Below are positions 1 through 5,113 of a stretch of DNA of 5,113 nt, piece after piece. The notes beneath the pieces are model-generated. The model was given only the letters and a program-made list of their open reading frames with translations, was not told where the DNA came from and did no database searches. The translations under genes and the position numbers were made by a program. Origin of the DNA: an uncultured Eubacteriales bacterium (lineage in GTDB: Bacteria; Bacillota; Clostridia; UMGS1810); contig CABUQL010000112.1 of NCBI GenBank assembly GCA_902493665.1, positions 1-5,113 on the forward strand, read 5' to 3'. How positions within the stretch are numbered: position 1 is the first letter of the stretch; every line of letters begins with the position of its first letter.

Positions 1-620
1 GAGAAAAAATAACGAAACTCGGCACAAAGGTTAAAGACGGCGACACGGTTTTGTTTGACGGAAAAAAAGTTTTGCCGAAGGAAAAAAAGTATTACATTAT
101 GCTCAATAAACCTGCGGGATACGTTACAACCGCAAGCGACGAACTCGGAAGAAAAACGGCAGTCGACCTTTTAAAAGACATCGATGCAAGAGTTTTCCCG
201 GTCGGAAGGCTTGATATGGATACGGAAGGGCTTTTATTTCTTACAAATGACGGCGATTTTACGTATACAGTGTCGCATCCCAAGCACAAAATAGAAAAAA
301 CGTATGTTGCGCACATTACGGGAAAACTTACAAGAGCCGAGGCAAATATGCTTAAAACCGGTGTTGAAATAGACGGAAGATATACTGCGCCCGCAAAGGT
401 TGAGGTGACGGAGGAAAAGAAGAATTCGTCTGTTGTAAAAATCAAAATCTGCGAAGGACGCAACAGACAGGTAAGAAAGATGTTTGAAGCGGTGGGACAT
501 CACGTTATATCTCTTAAAAGAACCGCCGTCGGAGGCGTTTTTTTGGGAAATCTTCCGCTAGGAAAGTGGCGTCACTTAAAAGAAGAAGAAATAAAAGCGC
601 TTATTAGGCACGAAAAATAA
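1..620 (+). CDS. rluB: RluB-type 23S rRNA pseudouridine synthase, 5' end outside window
   Basis: This enzyme would isomerise a specific uridine in 23S rRNA to pseudouridine. The frame is open from the left edge (first full codon at base 3) and reads in as EKITKLGTKVKDGDTV, the tail of an S4 RNA-binding domain, so the true start lies upstream and the TTG at 51 is only an internal Leu codon. The family motifs follow in order: LNKPAGYVTT (motif I), then GRLDMDTEGLLFLTNDG, whose Asp (codon 213-215) should be the catalytic nucleophile, and finally EGRNRQVRKMFEAVGHHV near the C-terminus. The RNRQVR form is typical of RluB, whereas RsuA-like enzymes usually have a K-x-HQVKRM form, so RluB is preferred. 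RluF or another RsuA-family member is possible. The C-terminus looks complete, ending in a TAA stop. No strong terminator follows directly. Confidence 0.9.
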   Translation, partial: EKITKLGTKVKDGDTVLFDGKKVLPKEKKYYIMLNKPAGYVTTASDELGRKTAVDLLKDIDARVFPVGRLDMDTEGLLFLTNDGDFTYTVSHPKHKIEKTYVAHITGKLTRAEANMLKTGVEIDGRYTAPAKVEVTEEKKNSSVVKIKICEGRNRQVRKMFEAVGHHVISLKRTAVGGVFLGNLPLGKWRHLKEEEIKALIRHEK

Positions 621-647
621 TCGGCATAAATCATTTTTCTGTTGAAT

Positions 648-734
648 GGTCTAATTAAACGGTGCTTTGACACCGGAGAACCGAACACAATATGCCTCTG
701 ATTTGCCTTTATAAACCATATTGGGTTTTTGTTT
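648..734 (+). promoter_or_regulatory. Structured leader with nested hairpins and weak terminator-like hairpin
   Basis: The 148-bp gap between the two genes contains ordered inverted repeats. An outer stem GGTCT (648-652) can pair with AGAACC (677-682, one bulged A). It encloses an inner 5-bp stem CGGTG (660-664) with CACCG (671-675). A third stem, CAATATG (688-694) with CATATTG (717-723), extends through a mismatch to three further pairs and runs into a T-rich stretch (TTTTTGTTT, 726-734), which resembles a weak intrinsic terminator. CACCGG (671-676) could instead pair with CTGGTG (735-740) just after the T-tract, so exclusive folds are conceivable. A perfect -35 word TTGACA occurs at 667-672, but no good -10 hexamer lies 16-18 bp downstream. 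It matches no riboswitch class I recognise. Regulatory function is inferred only from pairing. Confidence 0.3.
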
Positions 735-752
735 CTGGTGCCTTAAATATAT

Positions 753-760
753 AAAAGGAG
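753..760 (+). promoter_or_regulatory. Ribosome binding site deciding the start of the GNAT-like gene
   Basis: AAAAGGAG lies 8 bases upstream of the ATG at 769. The same frame stays open upstream to an ATG-less region with a possible TTG at 721. That start has no Shine-Dalgarno sequence and falls inside the terminator-like hairpin, so the ATG at 769 is preferred. Confidence 0.75.
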
Positions 761-768
761 AAATACAA

Positions 769-1158
769 ATGATTGAAATGAAGCCGAAAATGGCTGATGA
801 TACAATAAAGAGCATACTTAAAAACACTTTGTTTGACGAAAATACATTTACATTTGAGGCAGCCGAAGGAAAAAGCGTAATCGGCGCAGGTGCGGCAAAG
901 CTTTACAAAGATTACGCCGTTTTGTGCGAAATTTCTTTTTTTGAAGATTACAAAGATTTTTCTTTGGAGTATGCAATGGGAAAGTCGCTTTTGAATTTTA
1001 TTGACAGACGGGGCATAAAAAATGTGTATGCAAACAAAAAATTTGACGAAAAACTTTTGAAGAGTTTAAGGTTTACAAAAAATGACTGCAAAAAAGAAGA
1101 AAAATACGATTTTTATTTAGATTTGACGGGATATTTTGACGTAAATTGCCAATGTTAA
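769..1158 (+). CDS. Small GNAT-like protein of unknown function
   Basis: This is a 129-residue protein that I cannot name. Its pattern fits a short GNAT (N-acetyltransferase) fold. After an N-terminal helical stretch there is a strand pair around AAEGKSVIGAGAAKLYKDYA (31-50), then AVLCEISFFEDYKDFS (50-65, strand beta4 position). Next comes a helix AMGKSLLNFIDRRGIKNVYA (69-88), and then LLKSLRFTKN (97-106), in the place of the usual LL..LGF..... segment of GNATs. The acetyl-CoA pyrophosphate loop (R/Q-x-x-G-x-G/A) is poorly kept: FSLEYAMGK occupies its place, so activity is uncertain. There are no signal peptide or membrane segments, and Lys is abundant. It ends with an NCQC tail. It sits between rluB and the decarboxylase operon, separated from both by hairpin-containing spacers, so it may be a single-gene unit. 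The GNAT assignment is a fold-level guess. Confidence 0.7.
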   Translation: MIEMKPKMADDTIKSILKNTLFDENTFTFEAAEGKSVIGAGAAKLYKDYAVLCEISFFEDYKDFSLEYAMGKSLLNFIDRRGIKNVYANKKFDEKLLKSLRFTKNDCKKEEKYDFYLDLTGYFDVNCQC

Positions 1159-1200
1159 AAAAATCCAAATTTTTTTCAAAAAAATAAAGGAAAAAAAGGA

Positions 1201-1224
1201 ATATTGTCGAAATTCTAACAATAT
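1201..1224 (+). promoter_or_regulatory. Possible anti-terminator hairpin competing with the terminator
   Basis: ATATTGT (1201-1207) can pair with ACAATAT (1218-1224) around a 10-base loop. The second arm is also most of the left arm of the downstream terminator-like hairpin (1216-1227), so the two structures exclude one another. This is the layout of a transcription attenuator, but the 7-bp A/T-rich stem is weak and may be chance in such A/T-rich DNA. Confidence 0.25.
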
Positions 1225-1274
1225 GAGCGAATTTTTTGATTTAATTTTAAAATCCTCATATTGTTAATTTTTTT
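1216..1274 (+). terminator. Perfect 12-bp inverted repeat followed by seven T's
   Basis: TAACAATATGAG (1216-1227) is exactly complementary to CTCATATTGTTA (1255-1266), with a 27-base A/T-rich loop. One A and then T7 (1268-1274) follow immediately, as expected for Rho-independent termination. It lies 58 bases after the GNAT-like stop codon and 79 bases before the carboxyltransferase start. It could end the upstream transcript, or attenuate the downstream operon if the promoter lies before it. The stem is A/T-rich and the loop is long, so its strength is uncertain. A protein-binding operator is an alternative reading of the same symmetry. Confidence 0.5.
1236..1264 (+). promoter_or_regulatory. 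Weak candidate sigma-A promoter for the decarboxylase operon
   Basis: TTGATT (1236-1241) and TATTGT (1259-1264) are separated by 17 bp and each match four of six consensus positions. The -10 would lie within the right arm of the 12-bp inverted repeat, which would make that repeat an operator-like element. Another -10-like word, TAGAAT (1289-1294), has no fitting -35. The whole spacer 1159-1352 is so A/T-rich that such matches are expected by chance. Confidence 0.2.
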
Positions 1275-1352
1275 GGTTAAAATTATCTTAGAATATTTTG
1301 ATTTTTAACTTTAATTTTAAATAGGATTTGTTAAGGAAAGAGGGTTAATTTT

Positions 1353-2819
1353 ATGGAAAAAATAACTGACCTTCGCTCGCTTCGCACTGCCATAGAAAAA
1401 GGCGGAGCTGCCGGAGGGGAAAACACTGCCCGAAAACGTATTAATATGCTTTTTGATGAAGGCTCATTCATCGAAACAAACGCTTTTGCGGTCGGCAGTT
1501 TAAATGAAGGTGCATATGCCGACGCCGTTGTAACGGGATACGGCACAATAAATCAAAGACCCGTTTGCGTTTATTCGCAGGATTTGTCGTCAGCCGGCGG
1601 TTCATTCGGAAAAATGCACTGTGAAAAAATAGCAAAAACAATTGATTTTGCTGCGAAAAGCGGTGTTCCCGTAATCGGCATTTTCGATACGGAAGGGCTT
1701 CGTCTTAACGAAGGATTGGACGCAATGGACGGACTCGGAAACATTTTAAAGAAAGTTTCCGTAAACTCGGGAGTTATTCCGCAGATAAGTATTGTTGCCG
1801 GAAATCTTTCGGGAATCGCAGGATGTATAAGTGCAATTTCTGATTTTACATTTATGATTAAAGACAAATCAAAAATGTTTATGAACGGCCCGATGGTTGT
1901 AAAAGGATACACAAACAACGACGTTGAAAATCTTGGAAACGCACAGTTTAATGCCGAAAAGAGCGGTTTGGCAAGCGTTGTTGCAGATGATGAGGCTTCA
2001 TGCATTGAAAGCGTTAAAAAGCTTCTTTCATATCTTCCCGACAACAATTTGAGCGACGCACCGTGCGGCGATGAAAGCGATGATTTTAACAGAATTTCAT
2101 CTCTTTTAAACGATATGTGCACATCGGAAAATATCGATACAAAAACGGCAATCGGCGAAATTGTTGACGACAAAGAATTTTTTGAAATTAAAAACGAATA
2201 CGCAAAAAATATTATTACAGGCTTTGCGCATCTTGGCGGCATAAGTGTCGGAATCGTTGCAAACAACGGAGCTCTTGATACAAGCGCCTGCACAAAAGCT
2301 GCTGACTTTGTTGCATTCTGCGACAGTTTTAACATTCCTGTTGTAACGTTTGCAAACGTCAAGGAATTTGAAGCTTCAATTGCGGAAGAAGCAAGCGTTA
2401 TGAAGGCAGCGTCAAAACTTATCTGCGCATATGCCGAAGCAACCGTTCCGAAAATCAATGTTATTTTAGACAAAGGCTGCGGCGGTGCTTATCTTGCAAT
2501 GGGTTCAAAACACATCGGCAGCGACCTTACTCTTTCATGGGCGGGCGCTGAGGTTTCGGTAATGAATTCAACGGCAATTACCGATATTCTTTACGATGAG
2601 GAAATTTCGAACAGCAAAAACCCGAAACAGGAAAGACAGGCAAAATGCGAAGAATACAAAAACAAGTATGCAAATCCGTTTGAAGCGGCGAAAAAAGGTT
2701 ATGTGGACGATATAATCGAACCCGATTCGACACGTCCCAGACTTATAAGCGCGGTTGAGATTCTTCTCGGCAAACGTGAAGTAAGACAGTCCAAAAAACA
2801 TTCGTCGGCTATACTTTAA
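1353..2819 (+). CDS. Divergent acyl-CoA-type biotin carboxyltransferase subunit (MmdA/PccB/12S superfamily)
   Basis: Homologues transfer a carboxyl group between an acyl-CoA (methylmalonyl-, glutaconyl-, malonyl- or propionyl-CoA) and biotin on a carrier protein. The 488 residues keep the two-domain crotonase-like layout: ARKRINMLFDEGSF (26-39), QDLSSAGGSFGKMH (77-89), FMNGPMVVK (176-184), KNIITGFAHLGG (285-296), AYAEATVPK (359-367), GGAY (377-380) and NPFEAAKKGYVDDIIEP (441-457). Four signature loops differ from the family as I recall it. DSGGARIQEG is DTEGLRLNEG (112-121). GPCAGGA, carrying the first oxyanion glycines, is GNLSGIA (150-156). PGFLPG-x-x-QE is replaced by KEFEASIAEE (337-346). 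MGPEGA is MNSTAI (404-409). The usual length is about 510-520, so it is slightly short. The start is ATG with AGAGGG (1339-1344) 8 bases upstream. It heads the Na+ decarboxylase operon. The superfamily is certain, but the substrate, and whether it is active, are unknown. Confidence 0.9.
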   Translation: MEKITDLRSLRTAIEKGGAAGGENTARKRINMLFDEGSFIETNAFAVGSLNEGAYADAVVTGYGTINQRPVCVYSQDLSSAGGSFGKMHCEKIAKTIDFAAKSGVPVIGIFDTEGLRLNEGLDAMDGLGNILKKVSVNSGVIPQISIVAGNLSGIAGCISAISDFTFMIKDKSKMFMNGPMVVKGYTNNDVENLGNAQFNAEKSGLASVVADDEASCIESVKKLLSYLPDNNLSDAPCGDESDDFNRISSLLNDMCTSENIDTKTAIGEIVDDKEFFEIKNEYAKNIITGFAHLGGISVGIVANNGALDTSACTKAADFVAFCDSFNIPVVTFANVKEFEASIAEEASVMKAASKLICAYAEATVPKINVILDKGCGGAYLAMGSKHIGSDLTLSWAGAEVSVMNSTAITDILYDEEISNSKNPKQERQAKCEEYKNKYANPFEAAKKGYVDDIIEPDSTRPRLISAVEILLGKREVRQSKKHSSAIL

Positions 2820-2840
2820 TCGGCTGCAAATATAAAAAAG

Positions 2841-2848
2841 AGTGGTGA
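2841..2848 (+). promoter_or_regulatory. Ribosome binding site deciding the oadG start
   Basis: AGTGGTGA lies 5 bases before the ATG at 2854 and can pair with the 3' end of 16S rRNA. The in-frame GTG at 2842 lies inside this site and so cannot be the working start, although it would extend the protein by four residues. Confidence 0.65.
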
Positions 2849-2853
2849 ATTTT

Positions 2854-3216
2854 ATGGTAGATTGGGGTTCGGCTCTGCTCGTTGCGGTTTTGGGAATGGC
2901 AATAGTTTTCTTGGTGTTGTCGCTGATAATGCTCGTTCTTGTGTGCATGGAAAAAATATTTGCACCGAAGAAAAAAGAAACTGCTGTTAAAACCGAAACG
3001 AAAGTCCAAAGTGATGCCGATATAAAAACGGAAGAAAAAACACCTGTTGTCGAATTTAAAAGCGACGACAGCGAGCTTATAGCGGTTATTACTGCGGCAA
3101 TTGCGGCAAGTCTTAATACTAATGCATGCAATTTAAAAATCAGATCGTACAGAAAACTCGGACAAAATGCATGGGGCAATGCTTCGAGAAAAGAAAATAT
3201 ATATTCAAGATTTTAA
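2854..3216 (+). CDS. oadG: OadG/MmdD-type small membrane subunit of Na+-translocating decarboxylase
   Basis: This 120-residue subunit should anchor the carboxyltransferase and biotin carrier to the OadB pump at the inner face of the membrane. A single N-terminal membrane helix spans about residues 6-31, with Cys31-Met-Glu-Lys at the cytoplasmic boundary. It is followed by a charged Lys/Glu/Thr-rich linker (about 36-70). The C-terminus has the family signature ELIAVITAAIAA (74-85), then KIRSYRKL and an AWGNASRKENIYSRF end resembling the W-x-x-x-x-R tail of OadG/MmdD proteins. No His-rich metal-binding tail, as reported for the Klebsiella OadG, is present. The gene follows the carboxyltransferase by 34 bases and precedes the biotin carrier by 24, consistent with co-transcription. 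Members are poorly conserved, so the assignment rests on architecture, the C-terminal signature and position. Confidence 0.85.
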   Translation: MVDWGSALLVAVLGMAIVFLVLSLIMLVLVCMEKIFAPKKKETAVKTETKVQSDADIKTEEKTPVVEFKSDDSELIAVITAAIAASLNTNACNLKIRSYRKLGQNAWGNASRKENIYSRF

Positions 3217-3240
3217 AATCCTAGATGGGAGAGAAATATT

Positions 3241-3633
3241 ATGAGAAAATTCAATATAAAAGTTAACGGAAATTCATATGAGGTTGAAGTTGAAGAAGTA
3301 GGCGGAGCAGTAAGCTATGCACCCAGTGCACCTGCAGCTCCGGCAAGCACACCCGTTGCTGCACCGGCACCTGCTGCACCTGCTGCACCGGCTGCTCCTA
3401 AGGCAAGCACAGGCGCAGGAAGCATAAAGGTTGAATCGCCTATGCCGGGCACAATACTTAAAGTTAATGTTAAAGTCGGCGACAAGGTAGATGAAGGTCA
3501 GGCGGTTATTATGCTTGAAGCTATGAAAATGGAAAATGAAATTGTTGCTCCGAAAGCCGGAACGGTTGCTTCAATCGACGTAAACCAGGGCGACAGTGTA
3601 AATTCGGGCGATGTTCTTATCACTCTTAACTGA
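3241..3633 (+). CDS. Free-standing biotin carboxyl carrier protein (MmdC/GcdC/1.3S type)
   Basis: This 130-residue protein carries the covalently bound biotin that shuttles the carboxyl group from the carboxyltransferase to the membrane pump. Residues 1-20 (MRKFNIKVNGNSYEVEVEEV) form the short N-terminal strand segment usual in MmdC and 1.3S proteins. Residues about 27-58 are an Ala/Pro linker. Residues 61-130 are a biotinyl/lipoyl domain with SPMPGTI, then EAMKMENE, in which Lys96 is the expected biotinylation site. The AMKM form indicates biotin, not lipoate. It closes with AGTVASIDVNQGDSVNSGDVL. GGGAGAG-like SD bases (3227-3233) lie 7 bases upstream of ATG. Attachment needs a biotin protein ligase encoded elsewhere. 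It is the only biotin domain in the window, so both carboxyltransferases of the operon could depend on it. Confidence 0.95.
   Translation: MRKFNIKVNGNSYEVEVEEVGGAVSYAPSAPAAPASTPVAAPAPAAPAAPAAPKASTGAGSIKVESPMPGTILKVNVKVGDKVDEGQAVIMLEAMKMENEIVAPKAGTVASIDVNQGDSVNSGDVLITLN
3367..3399 (+). repeat. Short in-frame tandem repeat encoding Ala-Pro-Ala units
   Basis: Three 9-bp units, GCACCTGCT, GCACCTGCT and GCACCGGCT (3367-3393), are followed by a partial GCTCCT. They encode APA APA APA AP in the flexible linker of the biotin carrier. Because units are in frame, gain or loss would change linker length without breaking the gene. Confidence 0.7.
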
Positions 3634-3656
3634 TTAAAAAACAACATAATTTTATG

Positions 3657-3665
3657 AAAGGGTGA
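3657..3665 (+). promoter_or_regulatory. Ribosome binding site deciding the oadB start
   Basis: AAAGGGTGA matches the 16S rRNA 3' end, and its GGG core lies 5 bases before the ATG at 3668. An in-frame GTG at 3662 overlaps the site and is rejected as the start. The TTG at 3671 is too close to be preferred. Confidence 0.65.
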
Positions 3666-3667
3666 TA

Positions 3668-4906
3668 ATGTTGGGAGATTTGTTTATTAAAGGTATAACA
3701 AGCTTTGTGCAAAGCACGGGTATCGCAAAAGTTTTTGCCGCAACTAATGATTCGGTAATACAGTTCGGCGGTATAGACTTTGGCGTAATTATAATGATAA
3801 TAATTGCCTGCGTTTTGTTGTACCTTGCTATTGTAAAGCAATTTGAGCCTCTTTTGCTCATGCCGATTGCTTTCGGTATGCTTCTTACAAACATGCCGGG
3901 TGCGGGCGTTTTTCACGCTGAATTTTTCACCGGTAAAGAGGCAATTAAAAACGGTATAGATTTCGGTAAAGTCCTGCACGACGGCGGACTTTTGGACCTA
4001 TTGTATCTCGGAGTTAAGCTTGGTATTTATCCTCCGCTTATATTTCTCGGAATCGGTGCAATGACAGACTTCAGCCCGCTTATTTCAAATCCTAAAAGTC
4101 TACTTTTGGGAGCTGCGGCACAGCTTGGTGTGTTCACTGCATTTTTGGGAGCGCTTCTTTGCGGATTTTCAATCTGCGAAGCAATGGCAATAGGTATTAT
4201 CGGCGGTGCGGACGGCCCTACGGCAATATTTGTTACAAAAAATCTTGCACCCGCGCTTTTGCCTGCAATTGCAATTGCGGCATACTCGTACATGGCGCTC
4301 ATTCCTATTATTCAGCCGCCGATTATGAAAGCTCTTACAACAAAAAAAGAGCGTTCGATTAAAATGGAACAGCTCAGAACCGTAAGCAAAACGGAAAAAA
4401 TTATTTTCCCGATTGCCGTTACAATTATAGTTGCTCTTATCGTTCCCGATGCGGTATCGCTTGTGGGAATGCTTATGCTCGGAAACCTCTTTAAAGAAAC
4501 GGGCGTTGCAGACAGACTTTCAAAAACCGCTCAGAACGAGCTTATGAATATTCTTACTATTTTCTTGGGTGTTACGGTAGGTGCAACTGCGTCGGCAAAC
4601 AGTTTTCTTCAGGTAAGAACGCTTTATATTATCGCACTCGGACTTTTTGCATTCTGCATAAGTACGGCGGGCGGTGTGCTTTTCGGAAAGCTTATGTGCT
4701 ATGTCACAAAAGGAAAAATCAATCCTCTTATCGGTTCGGCAGGTGTTTCTGCGGTTCCGATGGCGGCAAGAGTTTCGCAGGTTGTCGGTCAGAAGGAAAA
4801 TCCGACAAACTTCCTTCTTATGCATGCAATGGGACCTAACGTTGCTGGCGTAATAGGCTCTGCGGTTGCTGCCGGAGTATTTTTAACGCTTGCAAAATTC
4901 TTATAA
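3668..4906 (+). CDS. oadB: OadB/MmdB/GcdB-type Na+-pumping decarboxylase beta subunit
   Basis: This 412-residue integral membrane protein should decarboxylate carboxybiotin and couple it to Na+ export, with a proton consumed. Hydrophobic segments run through its length, including about 38-56, 62-78, 120-135, 144-167, 196-215, 244-263, 293-310, 318-343 and 387-409. The functional residues mapped in the Klebsiella OadB are all present with a constant offset of 21: Asp182 in GGADGPTAIF (Asp203 there), Tyr208 (Tyr229), and Asn352, Gly356, Ser361 and Arg368 in NPLIGSAGVSAVPMAARVS (Asn373, Gly377, Ser382, Arg389). HAMGPNVAGVIGSA (386-399) is the conserved C-terminal segment. The pump should therefore be functional. 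The length fits the family. It begins 34 bases after the biotin carrier and ends in tandem stops TAA TAA. OadB, MmdB and GcdB are too alike for the sequence to name the substrate. Confidence 0.95.
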   Translation: MLGDLFIKGITSFVQSTGIAKVFAATNDSVIQFGGIDFGVIIMIIIACVLLYLAIVKQFEPLLLMPIAFGMLLTNMPGAGVFHAEFFTGKEAIKNGIDFGKVLHDGGLLDLLYLGVKLGIYPPLIFLGIGAMTDFSPLISNPKSLLLGAAAQLGVFTAFLGALLCGFSICEAMAIGIIGGADGPTAIFVTKNLAPALLPAIAIAAYSYMALIPIIQPPIMKALTTKKERSIKMEQLRTVSKTEKIIFPIAVTIIVALIVPDAVSLVGMLMLGNLFKETGVADRLSKTAQNELMNILTIFLGVTVGATASANSFLQVRTLYIIALGLFAFCISTAGGVLFGKLMCYVTKGKINPLIGSAGVSAVPMAARVSQVVGQKENPTNFLLMHAMGPNVAGVIGSAVAAGVFLTLAKFL

Positions 4907-4964
4907 TAACACACTGTGATTTTGGTGCACGGTATCAATAAAAACTTGAGGGAGGCAGTAAAAA

Positions 4965-5113
4965 ATGGTAAAAAAACCTTTAAAAATTACGGAAACGGTT
5001 TTAAGGGACGCTCATCAGTCGCTTATTGCAACAAGAATGACGACAGATGAAATGCTCCCTATTATAGAAAAGCTCGACAAAGTCGGATATCATTCTCTTG
5101 AAGCATGGGGCGG
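4965..5113 (+). CDS. oadA: OadA/PycB/5S-type carboxyltransferase, N-terminal fragment
   Basis: Only the first 49 codons lie in the window. They read MVKKPLKITETVLRDAHQSL and continue with IATRMTTDEMLPIIEKLDKV, the start of the TIM-barrel carboxyltransferase domain shared by oxaloacetate decarboxylase alpha, pyruvate carboxylase and the 5S transcarboxylase subunit. Asp15 in LRDAHQS corresponds to a divalent-metal ligand of these enzymes (Asp17 in the Klebsiella OadA, as I recall). The SD GGGAGG (4950-4955) stands 9 bases before the ATG. It follows oadB by 58 bases with no clear terminator, so it is probably the same operon. It would use oxaloacetate or pyruvate. Whether it has its own C-terminal biotin domain cannot be seen. 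The presence of a separate carrier suggests a short, 5S-like form. Confidence 0.9.
   Translation, partial: MVKKPLKITETVLRDAHQSLIATRMTTDEMLPIIEKLDKVGYHSLEAWG

Noticed and set aside
51..53. TTG as the start codon of the pseudouridine synthase
   Set aside because: The same frame continues upstream to the window edge with recognisable S4-domain residues, so the gene begins outside the window.
660..690. CTTTGAC within a CGGT/ACCG stem resembles the anticodon arm of tRNA-Gln
   Set aside because: No acceptor stem, D arm or T-loop (TTCGAAT type) is present around it, so it is not a tRNA gene and probably not a remnant.
721..768. N-terminal extension of the GNAT-like protein from a TTG at 721
   Set aside because: No SD precedes it, it overlaps a terminator-like hairpin, and a strong SD stands before the ATG at 769.
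1157..1176. A7/T7 pairing just after the GNAT-like stop codon as a terminator
   Set aside because: The stem would contain only A-T pairs with a 6-base loop, which is too weak. The 12-bp repeat at 1216-1266 is the better candidate.
1261..1334. Two TTGTTAA words (1261-1267 and 1328-1334) resembling half of a clostridial Rex redox-regulator site
   Set aside because: Neither is followed at the proper 4-base spacing by TTAACAA, so no complete palindrome exists. Single half-sites are expected in DNA this A/T-rich.
1571..2473. Long (about 300-codon) open frame on the - strand inside the carboxyltransferase gene
   Set aside because: It lies wholly within a well-supported coding gene, its translation has no recognisable domain, and no ribosome binding site of its own was evident. 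It is a by-product of the codon use on the + strand.
2568..3179. Antisense open frame of about 200 codons across the carboxyltransferase end and oadG
   Set aside because: It crosses two + strand genes and their spacer, and its hydrophobic, Phe-rich translation is what antisense reading of Lys/Glu codons gives. No promoter or SD supports it.
3626..3979. Antisense open frames over the start of oadB
   Set aside because: They oppose a strongly conserved membrane protein gene and show no family features.

Overview
The window looks like chromosomal DNA from an anaerobic, AT-rich low-GC Gram-positive bacterium, most likely a member of Clostridia. This is inferred from the A/T-rich codon choice, the very A/T-rich intergenic DNA, strong purine-rich ribosome binding sites of the GGAGG/GGGTGA type, and the gene content. 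All credible genes lie on the + strand. I see no insertion sequence, integrase, CRISPR array or rRNA/tRNA gene.

Region by region: bases 1-620 hold the 3' part of an RluB-type 23S rRNA pseudouridine synthase whose N-terminus lies off the left edge. Bases 621-768 are a non-coding leader with nested hairpins and a weak terminator-like hairpin. Bases 769-1158 encode a small protein that resembles a minimal or degenerate GNAT fold. Bases 1159-1352 are an extremely A/T-rich spacer. It carries a perfect 12-bp inverted repeat followed by seven T's, and an upstream sequence that can compete for one arm. The spacer therefore looks like either a plain terminator or an attenuator in front of the following operon.

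From 1353 to the right edge is one tightly spaced operon for a biotin-dependent, sodium-translocating decarboxylase or transcarboxylase. In order it encodes a divergent acyl-CoA-type carboxyltransferase (MmdA/PccB/12S superfamily), an OadG-type small membrane subunit, a free-standing biotin carrier protein with an Ala/Pro linker, the OadB-type Na+ pump subunit, and the start of an OadA/5S-type carboxyltransferase. In the known systems, the carboxyltransferase moves a carboxyl group from substrate to biotin. The biotin carrier delivers it to the beta subunit, where decarboxylation drives Na+ export, and the gamma/delta subunit holds the complex together.

The most interesting point is the combination. 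The operon encodes both kinds of carboxyltransferase (acyl-CoA type and oxo-acid type) around a single biotin carrier and a single Na+ pump. The parts list is that of propionibacterial transcarboxylase (12S + 5S + 1.3S) plus a sodium pump. In addition, the acyl-CoA-type subunit has lost several of the most conserved active-site loops of its superfamily, while the Na+-binding residues of OadB are all intact. The first subunit may therefore act on a different substrate or be a non-catalytic structural or regulatory partner.
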